DNA from: Lepidurus packardi
Lineage: Eukaryota; Arthropoda; Branchiopoda; Notostraca; Triopsidae
Assembly: GCA_023053545.1 (NCBI GenBank)
Contig: JAKZAN010000004.1
Location: forward strand, 2,790,001 to 2,854,000
DNA: 64,000 nt
Direction of reading: 5' to 3'
Shown: piece after piece, positions 53,320-62,430 of the stretch
Layout of the letters: every line of letters begins with the position of its first letter
Position numbering within the stretch: position 1 is the first letter of the stretch
Translations under genes and position numbers: made by a program
The notes under the pieces: model-generated
Database searches by the model: none
The model's input: only the letters and a program-made list of their open reading frames with translations
What the model was told of the DNA's origin: nothing

Positions 53320-55930
53320 TGAAGGAAAGTCAGGTTCTTCGCAGTCCGACCCAGTACCTTATATAGAAGAAGAACTTGAGGTAGAAGAAGAAGTTGAGCC
53401 ACTATTAAGCAGGGCTGAATCTGATGATAGTAAAGAAACGAAATCCCAGGACTCCGAACAAGACGCCAGTGACAGTGCTGTCATATTTTCCGAAGATAGC
53501 GATTCGGGTGATCGAAAATTTGATTCACGAACAGTAAAACAGAACACTAAACGGATAATTTGTTGGTATTGTGGCTTAGCAGTGAATAAGCTGGTAGAAT
53601 ACGTTGCACATGTTAGGATTAAGCATAGCTTCCATTGTAAAATTGAAAGCAGCACATTTCATGACAGAAATACTTTTGAACTCTGGAAAACAGAGTTAGA
53701 AAAAGCTGACGGAGTTTCTTTCGTTAGCCGAAGGGGAGCTCGTCGTCACACAAGCTTCACTACGACGACTTATATGTGTAATCGGTCCTTTTCTTACAAA
53801 AATCGTAGCATGGGTAAACGTGCCCTCAAACGTCTAGGCTCGTGTCGTACAGGAGTGTCTTGTATTGGTTTTATCACTTGTCGCATCAGTCATTTGTCAG
53901 GTAATTGTGAGGTAACGTTCTGTCGGTCACATGTGCCTCATGATCGTCTTGCTGGTAGATGCCGTCTGCACAAAGAAACCCAAGAGGTAATAGCACAGAA
54001 ACTTACTGTCGGTATCTCCAAACGTAAAATCATACAAAGCATTTTGAGAGAGAATTTAGATGAGCCTCCTTGTCGTGATAATGCTATTACTATGAAGGAT
54101 CTTCATAATGCCGAAAACAAAATTCCAAATCCCTTCCGGAAACACTCTGTAGATCACGAAAGCGTTGATTTGTGGGTTGAAGAGATGGCAGTGAGGCTAG
54201 ATAATCCAGTATTTTTTTATAAGAACCAGGGCATTATAGACGAAGAAAGTCAATTGCAGGTGGCCAACTTTGCGCTTGGCATCATGTATGAACCGCAAAT
54301 GAAAGCATTACTTGAGTACGGCAGCCAGTGTATTTGCATAGACAGCACGTATCAGGTTAATCAGTACCAGTTTGTCTTGACAACGGTTATGGTTTTGAAT
54401 AAAGCTCGGGCTGGATATCCTGTTGCTTTTCTAATAAGTGACAGGGAACATAGGGAAGTATATCGTCTCTTTTTTATGAAACTTAAAGAAAAAGTCGGTG
54501 AAATTAGAACAACGGAGTTTATGAGCGATATGGCTGATCAGTTTTGGCTAGCTTGGAAAGATGTCTTTGACACTTCATCTACTACGAGGAGAATTTGCAT
54601 TTGGCATGTGGAAAGGGCTTGGAAGAAAAGACTGGAACAGCTTCGCGATTCCGTCACTAGTCATGAAGAAGATTCTCAGGTTATAACCTGTCAAATTTTT
54701 AGCTTACTTAGGGTGGTGAGTCGCGAGAGAGACGAAAGTAAATTTGCGAATAAGCTTACGTGTTTTATAACCTACGCGGAAGAACATCTTCCTCTTTTTG
54801 CGAAGTATTTTCTTGACTACTATGCGCCCCGAGTCAATGAGTGGGCGGGTTTCAACTGTCACAATTTGCCAGTGAGAACTAATATGGTAGTAGAGTCTTT
54901 TCACCGGGATTTGAAGTACGTATTTTTGGATGGAAAGTTCAACAGAAGACTTGACCGTTTACTTGAGATTATGCATGATCATGTAGAAATTAGGGAACAT
55001 AAAGAATCCATGTTGACCGAAAGAGGCCTAAGTACCAATACCATCATCGAAACTAACAGGAGACATAAGGAATCGAGGGAAATTAAGGACGAAGATGTAA
55101 CAGTTTTAGAGGAAAACAAATGCTGGACAGTGAATTCTAGTCAGTCGGAGGATAGGTACTACACCGTCACTAGGTTTTCTGACACACTTTGCGCTTGTAT
55201 TAATAAATGCGGTTATTGCGGAGCTTGCAGACATGTTTTTAATTGCGATTGCTACGATTTTTATGAAAACTGGTATGTGTGCAAACATATCCACAAAGTT
55301 GTACCCGATTTGCCTGACCATTTGCGGCACTCCCACGTTAAAAATGCAGCTATTGTAGATTGTAAGGAAAGTTATAATAGTCCAAACAAGAGACTAGCCA
55401 AGGGAAGAGAAACCCGTTCGGCATTAGAAAAACGAATCACGGACAACATGGCCTGTGTTGCAAGGTCGCTTCAACGAGGTCTTACTTATCAGCAGCTTTT
55501 AGAAATGGATTCTGCTCTGCACAGTGTAGCTATGATAGGCAAAAGGCCTGATGAAGCCATCATTCGAAAGACATTCCAGTCTGTTATAAAAGTTGGTCCT
55601 AATTCCAGGCTCATACCCCAAAGAGAATTTTATTCAACTCGGAAACCGTACAATAGCAAAGGAGCTGATGTTTGTGAAAAGTATGGGTTTGCAGATCCTG
55701 GCTCTGTCCTGAGAAGTACGGTTGCTCAATTCTGTTATTTATGCTTGCAAAGAAATGCTCCTACTAGTGAGTTTGGTGTAGACAATTGGGTTGCTTGTAG
55801 TGAATGCGGGACGTGGCATCATGCTTACTGTGCCAATAAGGTGCAGCCTCATTTAAGGCTTTTAGATTTGTTGCCTGATGATCTAGAAGATTTACTATAC
55901 CTGTGTCAACCTTGCCTAAAAAAGATATAA

Positions 55931-56480
55931 GCACGTTTCACTTTTTGTTCTCTTCTTATGTTTTTCGCGTTATTATTATTTGACCTGTTCATATTGGATG
56001 TACGAAGAGATGATGTGAAGAAGTAAAGATGTCAAAGTGAACTTAACAAATTCGTAGCTACGGCCAAACGAAACGTTTTGTTCCAAGAGACATCGGGTTC
56101 CAGGGGGACCCATTTTTAGAGGCAAAAGCTGAACTGCATTGTAGAATAAAACTATTGCATTTAGTATTTTGCTCCTAGAGGTGTTGTCTGAACTACGTTG
56201 ATACTAACTAGAGATTCGGGACTTCCATGGCCATTTGTATTTCATTGTGTCAGTTTCTCAAATCCTTGTCGGACTATAACTTTACTTCTTGCCCAGATAA
56301 CTAGTCGTACCTTTTGCTAATTCGAACCATAAGATCCGTAAGAAAACTTCTTGTGTACGGAAGGAATGTTTCCCAAAAACCCCAATGAACGACTAAATAG
56401 AAATATGTGTAACAATTTTAAGAAAATATTAAGGGATTTCATGAAGTAAACGCATGGTAAGCTGAGTGAGGTAATTTTTA
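55931..56480. other. Spacer between MULE transposase and zinc-knuckle gene
   Basis: 550 bp that would hold the two convergent 3' ends. No ORF or repeat recognised. Confidence 0.5.
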
Positions 56481-56950
56481 TTATAAAACTACATTTTCAC
56501 TTATTTTCTTGGGCTGTTTTTTTTCCTGCACTCGGGCAGCCGGGGCTTTACAGCTATTCGCTTGGTGCCCGCGTGCTTTACAGTTACTGCAGTAACCTCG
56601 AAAACTAAAATAAAGCATAAGTTTTCTGCATAATTAGAGGATAATCAAAAACTTACGCTCTCGGGCGGCGGATACTTCCCAGCCTTGGGCCCACTCCGTC
56701 CGCTGCCCCGCGGGCAATCGCCTCCACCGCCTCGGGGTTCACTCCATGTTGAAGGGCTGCAGTGACTGCAGCACCCACTGCAGCCCCCATCAACCCCTTA
56801 AAAAAAGCCAATTGACATTCGCCATCGGCCACTGCGGCAACTTCATTACGTTGGTCTTCTGCAATTAAGGTAAACAAATTAATTAGTGCCAAAAACACAC
56901 TTAAACGACGAGTAGTCAGAGCTTATACCTTCTGTTTGCTGGTCCGCCAT
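56481..56950 (-). CDS. Small zinc-knuckle protein, probable MULE accessory gene
   Basis: Three exons, complement(56481-56604, 56657-56858, 56929-56950), total 116 codons with consistent phases and good GTATAA/GTAAGT donors. It starts MADQQTEEDQRNEVAAVADG. The middle is a Gly/Ala-rich helix-like run (GLMGAAVGAAVTAALQ and EAIARGAADGVG). The end has a single CCHC knuckle (CSNCKARGHQANSC) and a basic Lys/Gln tail. It lies inside the MULE inverted repeats, convergent with the transposase, like the second genes of plant MuDR or some hAT elements. The function is unknown; CCHC knuckles bind single-stranded nucleic acid. I know of no described family member. Confidence 0.7.
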
Positions 56951-57770
56951 TTCTCTATCAGGGTTGGGAACGTTATGAGCTCGCAAAAAGGAGTACATAA
57001 GGCTTGAAGCGGAGCCTAGTCTTGTAGTCGACCAATATGTAACGTTTTTATTTCCCTCCGTCTCCAGCAAACTTCTACATAGGGTGAGTTTCGACAACTT
57101 TTACTCATCTCACGGTAACACTGAGGTCCTCGCCGAGCGTCCGAGTTGTTCCTCAAAGCTCATAAATCTGAAGCGCTTATGACAGGCGAGGAGCAAACTT
57201 GGTAGAAGACCCTTTGCGTTCTATGCCGGTGTTCGTATCTCTGGGAGCAAAAACGTTTTGACTTCCTTGACTCGTCATTTCCCATACTTTTCAGCAACGA
57301 CAACTACCACTAGTTTTTCTTTATAAGTCATGCAAAAGTTCATTTAGTTATACTTCTTTATTTCGCTAATGTGAAAACTACGCACATAAAATTCTATGGG
57401 CTGATGCGAGCAAACGATCAAATAACTTTATTACGAAAAAATAAATAAATAAGACAATATAACACCCATGACTATATAGATGTATTGTATATCATCGATA
57501 AATCAATTCAACTCATTGACAAACAAATACGTTAAACAAATGCAAAACAATCAATTATTTTCATATGACGTCATGTACAGGTTTCTTCTGCTATGACGTC
57601 GCCCGGTTACTTTTCATATGACGTCATAACGGCTTAAACAGTTGCCAAGGGGGCTCGGCCATGCCAGCTAGAGAAGGCCAACATGTTCTCCAGTTCCGGA
57701 ACTATGAGATAGAAATGACACTAGTGTGTATTATTATTTCAAAACGTTCTCGCAGAACGAATGACAAACG
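56951..57770. other. MULE subterminal region with CRE-like repeats
   Basis: Non-coding. Three TATGACGTC motifs lie within 60 bases: CATATGACGTCATG at about 57562, CTATGACGTCGC at about 57591 and CATATGACGTCATAA at about 57617. They could form the promoter of the zinc-knuckle gene at 56950 or transposase-binding sites. Confidence 0.5.
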
Positions 57771-58339
57771 GGTGTCACGCGAGTTCAAAAGTGGTAGTTG
57801 GATTGGAAATGCATTAGTTTAGGTTAGGATAGGTTAGTTAGGTTAGGTTAGCTTAAGTTTGATTAGGTTACCTTAGGTTAGGTTATAGGTTATATTAGGT
57901 TAACGATTCTCATGAGAGTCGTTAAAACTTGCTCTTTCTTTCACTCCATTAGCTGAAAAAAGACAAATTCATTGTTGGCCAGTGACACACTATAGTGTCA
58001 TTTTTGACTCGGGGGTACATTACGTACGTATGTACTTAAATCCGGAGAACGTGTTCGAGAGGCAGGCATTTTTCGTATAACATTTGGAGTAAAACAACCC
58101 ATGCCGGCTCGAGAGCCATTTTTTGTTACCCTTTTGGAGTAAAATAATCCATGCCGGCTCGAGAGCCATTTTTTGTTACCCTTTTGGAGTAAAATAATCC
58201 ATGCCGGCTCGAGAGCCATTTTTTGTTACCCTTTTGGAGTAAAATAATCCATGCCGGCTCGAGAGCCATTTTTTGTTACCCTTTTGGAGTAAAATAATAA
58301 GCGCCGCCAAGCGGTGAGTGGTACCAATAGATTCATGTG
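57771..58339. repeat. Right long terminal inverted repeat of the MULE
   Basis: About 569 bp, the inverted partner of 38263-38796. It contains GGTTAGGATAGGTTAG-type TTAGG runs (57823-57900), the ACACTATAGTGT palindrome, and four 50-bp units ending in ...CTCACCGCTTGGCGGCGC read inward. The four right-hand units are more uniform than the left ones. It abuts the coding sequence of the second MULE copy at 58340. Confidence 0.85.
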
Positions 58340-58448
58340 CAAGGGCCTTCAAAATTTTCGTGCAAGGGATGTGAAACTACGTTCAAAACAAATCAAAATT
58401 TGGAGAATCACATAAACAAGCGCTGCAAGTTTCAGCTAGGAAAACAAA

Positions 58449-58889
58449 GCTCTAGTCAGAATCTTCTTGCCGAGCAAGAATCTAAGGGCTTTACGTGCAA
58501 AGACTGTAAAACCGTTTTCACAAGGAAGAGCAATTTGAAGTTGCATATAGAAAAGAAAAGATGTAGCAAGTCTAGTTTTGAGTGCCCGCAGTGTAGTTTG
58601 CAGTTTTCTAGAGCAGACATGCTCATCCGTCATGTAGAATTAGTTCATTCTCTTGAATCAGGCTCTAGTCAAATTTTGCTTGCCGAGCAAGGATCTAGCA
58701 GCTTTACGTGCAAAGACTGTAAAACCGTTTTCACAAGGAAGAGCAATTTGAAGTTGCATATAGAAAAGAAAAGATGTAGCAAGTCTAGTTTTGAGTGCCC
58801 ACAGTGTAGTTTGCAGTTTTCTAGAGCAGACATGCTCACCCGTCATGTAGAATTAGTTCATTCTCTTGAATTAGAAGAAACACGTACTT
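58449..58889 (+). repeat. 222-bp tandem duplication of two zinc fingers
   Basis: Copy 1 (58449-58670) and copy 2 (58671-58889) are nearly identical, including silent sites, and preserve frame. Each encodes one FTCKDCKTVF finger and one FECPQCSLQF finger with linker. Confidence 0.9.
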
Positions 58890-59037
58890 CTGAGGAGATC
58901 CCCTTAATTGGCCCGGTAGACAAGGAGCAATCCTTAAACGTGATTTCAGTTGACAAGCAGCAATTGCACATCTTAGTCGAGTTAGATCAGTCAGAGCCGA
59001 CTTACGACCCAGTAATAAAAAAGAGAAAGCTCGAACA

Positions 59038-59119
59038 GAAACCAAGAATAATTTGCTATCACGGTGATAGCAAATTATTCTTGGTTTCAGAAATTATTCA
59101 GGGTGATAGTATCACCCTG
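59038..59119. repeat. Two adjacent perfect palindromes
   Basis: 59038-59088: 25-base arms (GAAACCAAGAATAATTTGCT plus ATCAC) around a single G. 59099-59119: CAGGGTGATA G TATCACCCTG. Both share GGTGATAG. They sit where the transposase frame breaks. Confidence 0.95.
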
Positions 59120-59830
59120 GCTGTGAAGAGAAGCTGTCACATCTGACGTCTTATGTTAAGCATGTTAACAATAAACATGGTTTGTCCTGCCAGCTAGAGA
59201 AATTCAGTTTTTCTAACGAGAACAGTTTCATGTCGTGGAAAACAGAGATCGAAAGAAATGCTTGTGTTAGTTTCCGTAATCGAAGGGGAGCTCGGAAGTG
59301 CACTAGTTACAGTATAACAACCTACGTGTGCAATCGCTCTTTCTCGTATAAAAATCGGGGTACAGGCAAACGTGCCTTGAAGCGACTAAAGTCTTGTTGT
59401 ACGGGTGTCCGTTGTACCAGCTTTATAATTGCGCTAGTATCGCACCTTACAAAAAGAATTAAGGTTACATGTTGCCTAACTCATGTTGGCCATGATCGTT
59501 TACCAGGTCGTTGTCGCATTCATAAGGGAACAGAAGAAGAATTACAACATAAGCTTATGATCGGAATCCCTAAACGCAAAATTGTTGAGAGTTGTATGGC
59601 AGAACCCATCACCAGTGATGTACTTTCTAGGGATCAGGCCGTTACCATGAAAGATTTACATAACATAGCTCAGAAAAACCCGAGCGTTTTCCGGAAACAT
59701 AAGATCGATTCTGAGAGCGTTGACTTGTGGATCCAACAAATGGCAACAGAGGAATATAATCCGGTATTTCTGTATAAAAAGCAAAACGTTGCAGATGAAG
59801 GTGTTGCAGAATTAGGTGTTGAAAACTTTG

Positions 59831-62430
59831 CTCTAGGCCAGTGGTCTTCAACCTTTTTCGGCCACCGCCCACTTTTGTCAAATTTTCCATGACCCAAACC
59901 TGCCAGCGCCCACCAGATTTTTGTTATAATTTCATAAATATAAGCTTTTACCAGTATGTTAAACACGATAAAACTTTTTTCTATATATCACTGGAACTAG
60001 TTTATTTGGTATTATTTTGCACAACGTTTCTGATTATTTTTAAAAAATTTTACACAAACGACAAATTACTACTTAGTGAGAACCCTGACACTGATGTTTG
60101 GAGACTAGTTCCTTTATGTCCGGCTTGAGGTTCGTAAGGAAAAGACGGAGATCTCCTCTTTCAACAATATCCAGGCGGTTTCTTTGTTTCGTTAACAAGT
60201 TCACAACGGCGCTGAAGCCTGTCTCGACTAAATATGAAGTCGGGAATGCCAAAAGCGGCAACTCCATCTCTTTCCATAAAGTCGGATATCGCAGTGTAAT
60301 TTCTTTTCTCTGCCAAAGCTGCGCATATCCTCCCTGATCAAAGTACAACCGAGCTTCTTGGTCATGCTGTAGTTCCAAAACCTCCTCTTGATGAGCAACT
60401 TCAACTTCATTTATGTTACAAACGAAAGGGTTTATCATCCATGGGGCTACTTTCATTTCAAGCAGATCTCGAAAGCGATTCTGCATATCCACTTTTAATG
60501 CAGTGAGGTGTTTTCCATATTTATCAATATCGGCCGTCTCAAGTTCTGCAGAAATGGAGGACAGCTCAGGAAATTGATAGAATTCTTTCCTCAAGATATT
60601 TTGTCGGAACATGTCTAGCTTCCCAATAAAAGTCGCGATTGATCGTTTGCAGTCTATGAGTGTGACCAACTTCCCTTGAAGCTGCAAACTAACATCATTA
60701 AATTTCCGGTAAAGAGCGGCCAAATAAAAGGCATCTTTCTTCGCCTTTTCCAAATCATCACAATAGTTAATTTCACCGGTTTCAGTAAAAAATTCCAGTA
60801 CAGTTGTGTACAAGGCAGCAAAGCGAGTAAGGCAGTTACCCTTAGAAAGCCAGCGCACCTCTGTGTGCAGAATTAGCCGCTCAAATTCTTCGTCATTTGC
60901 GTCGCAGAGCTGACGAAATATTCTATCTTTCTTTGCATTTGCTTTAATTCGATTAATAGCAGAGACAATGACGTTCAAAGAAGCGTGAAGTGCGGGGCTA
61001 AGTTGTTTGGCCACAAGGTGCTGTCTATGAGCCACGCAATGAATTGTAAACATGGTTGGCACTTCGTGTTTCAAAAAGGCGAGTAACCCTTTGTATCGCC
61101 CAACCATGGAAGGGGCTCCGTCAGTTGCGCATGCAATAACATTCTTCATTGTAATGTAATTTTTATCAAAAAACAGTTTCAACGCTGCAAAGACTGATTC
61201 ACCTTTGGTATCAGTGACAAGCTTTTCTGCGAAAAGCATTTCTTCCTGCAAAGTGCAGTCGTCCTCAAAATACCTCACGTATGCCATTAATAATGAAGAG
61301 TTGTCGGACAAAGTTGTCTCGTCAAGCTGGATAGAAAATTTTCTAGATTTAAGTTTCGCGGTTAGTTGGCTTTTAACATCGATTGCCATTTCATCAATGC
61401 GCCTTTGCATGGAGGCAGCACTCAGAGGTATAACGTTCAAAACATCAGTAGGATTCTGATGCATAACCGTACTGATGACCTCTAGCAGTGCCGGCTTGAT
61501 AAGCTTTTCGCCAATAGTGTGAGGTTTTCCACACTTACTAATAAGCTCGGCAATCTTGTACGAAGCGACTAGTCCGTCTTCGGCCATCGAGTTTTTCCTT
61601 TCGAACAGGGCAGTTACTGTTCTACGGTTTTGAAATTTATCCCGCAGATCTTTAAAAAACTCCAGAGGTTTTTCAATCATCAGTGGGTGCTTTGCCTGCA
61701 AATGCTCTTTTAGGCGTGACGGCTTCATCGCTTCGTTAGAGAATGTCTTTTCGCACAAGAGGCACATTGGTATACGTTTGTCATTGGCTGACTCAATAAA
61801 GCCATATGCCAAATAAGCTTGAGAATATTGACGACAGCTCTTCTTAGGTGGCATTTTTCAATCAGACATACAATTGTCATGCGTGGGAATGCGATTCCTG
61901 AAGTTCAGAAAGTTGGAAATTTCAGTAAATAACATTGTTTACTAACCGCTTCAAAGAAAACTTTTAAGACATGTAACTTACGAAAGATATCTTCACGGAA
62001 TAGTGTTCATGTAAAAATTTTGTAGATGAAAAGAATAAACGGAAATAACGGTAGCGAACAAAATCACATGTGGACAAAAAGGCAGGACTTCACCGACTAC
62101 TCTTGTTGGGGAGCTCCTTCTCTGTGCAACTTGACGTTCGACTTCGCAACGTTAAAAAAAAATACGAAAGGGGGAAAAGTGAAGAAAAGACGATCGTAGG
62201 GAGGCAAGTTAGTACTTCGCATTTCGCTCCTTGAGAAACCCTCGTGGAAATTACCCCTATTGCAGACAACTTTTCCCCTTTTTCCAGTCCTATCTTTCAG
62301 TGGACATGAAGTACCCAGAGAAAGCCTGAGCGCCCCCCTCACCGCCCACTCCTGGCTCACCGCCCACTGAAAAGCTCAAAACGCCCACAAGTGGGCGATA
62401 TCGCCCAGGTTGAAGACCGCTGCTCTAGGC
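59831..62430. mobile_element. Complete hAT transposon with 8-bp target duplication
   Basis: Element 59839-62422 (2,584 bp) is flanked by CTCTAGGC at 59831-59838 and 62423-62430. Ends are CAGTGGTCTTCAACCT and AGGTTGAAGACCGCTG, the usual hAT CAGNGGT form. It interrupts the second MULE transposase; removing it with one 8-mer restores the reading E-N-F-A-L-G-I-M-Y-E. Confidence 0.95.
60073..61854 (-). CDS. hAT transposase (ZBED5/SCAND3-like)
   Basis: An intact 593-codon ORF. A BED-type zinc finger (CLLCEKTFSNEAMKPSRLKEH...H, residues about 32-56) precedes an RNase-H-like core: FSIQLDETTL near residue 173 and CATDGAPSMVGRYKGLLAFL near 240. Later come HTEVRWLSKGNCLTRF and the C-terminal hAT dimerisation block (LLAFPTSYLVETGFSAVVNL, then RLDIVERGDLRLFL). 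It catalyses excision and insertion with 8-bp duplications, as seen at this locus. The gene occupies most of the element and shows no damage, so it may be active. Domesticated vertebrate ZBED5 proteins are relatives. Confidence 0.95.
   Translation of the reverse strand: MPPKKSCRQYSQAYLAYGFIESANDKRIPMCLLCEKTFSNEAMKPSRLKEHLQAKHPLMIEKPLEFFKDLRDKFQNRRTVTALFERKNSMAEDGLVASYKIAELISKCGKPHTIGEKLIKPALLEVISTVMHQNPTDVLNVIPLSAASMQRRIDEMAIDVKSQLTAKLKSRKFSIQLDETTLSDNSSLLMAYVRYFEDDCTLQEEMLFAEKLVTDTKGESVFAALKLFFDKNYITMKNVIACATDGAPSMVGRYKGLLAFLKHEVPTMFTIHCVAHRQHLVAKQLSPALHASLNVIVSAINRIKANAKKDRIFRQLCDANDEEFERLILHTEVRWLSKGNCLTRFAALYTTVLEFFTETGEINYCDDLEKAKKDAFYLAALYRKFNDVSLQLQGKLVTLIDCKRSIATFIGKLDMFRQNILRKEFYQFPELSSISAELETADIDKYGKHLTALKVDMQNRFRDLLEMKVAPWMINPFVCNINEVEVAHQEEVLELQHDQEARLYFDQGGYAQLWQRKEITLRYPTLWKEMELPLLAFPTSYLVETGFSAVVNLLTKQRNRLDIVERGDLRLFLTNLKPDIKELVSKHQCQGSH

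Larger units (their letters stand above)
46875..55930 (+). pseudogene. MULE (Mutator-like) transposase, split by a Kolobok insertion
   Basis: Coding sequence at 46875-47825 and 53320-55930 reads in one frame (V-P-E into G-K-S-G) once the Kolobok element and one TGAA are removed. The product would be about 1,185 residues. Domains in order: a KSGQYASLVSFAALANV and PVVDV block of vertnin type; a C2H2 pair (47577-47740); an acidic linker; then in the 782-codon ORF from 53582 the MULE DDE core with CIDSTYQVNQYQFVLTT (residue about 253), FMSDMADQFW (about 313), CIWHVERAW and a Glu in VVESFHRDLK (about 438); a SWIM-like Cys/His cluster (535-568); and a C-terminal PHD finger (719-779). Lesions: the 5' end is lost at 46875, TAG at 47421-47423, and the Kolobok insertion. 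The catalytic half is intact. Confidence 0.88.
58340..59838 (+). pseudogene. Second MULE transposase, N-terminal part (C2H2 array)
   Basis: Starts abruptly at the inverted-repeat edge, so the true N-terminus is missing. ORF 58337-59146 encodes about five C2H2-type fingers (FSCKGCETTF, FTCKDCKTVF, FECPQCSLQF, then the last two again) owing to a 222-bp tandem duplication. An inverted duplication at 59038-59088 then shifts the frame. ORF 59182-59892 continues with the block homologous to residues about 20-235 of the first copy (RNRRGARKCTSYSITTYVC and VGHDRLPGRCRIH). It ends at GCTCTAGGC where a hAT element is inserted. Protein identity to the first copy is roughly 60 percent by eye. Confidence 0.85.
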
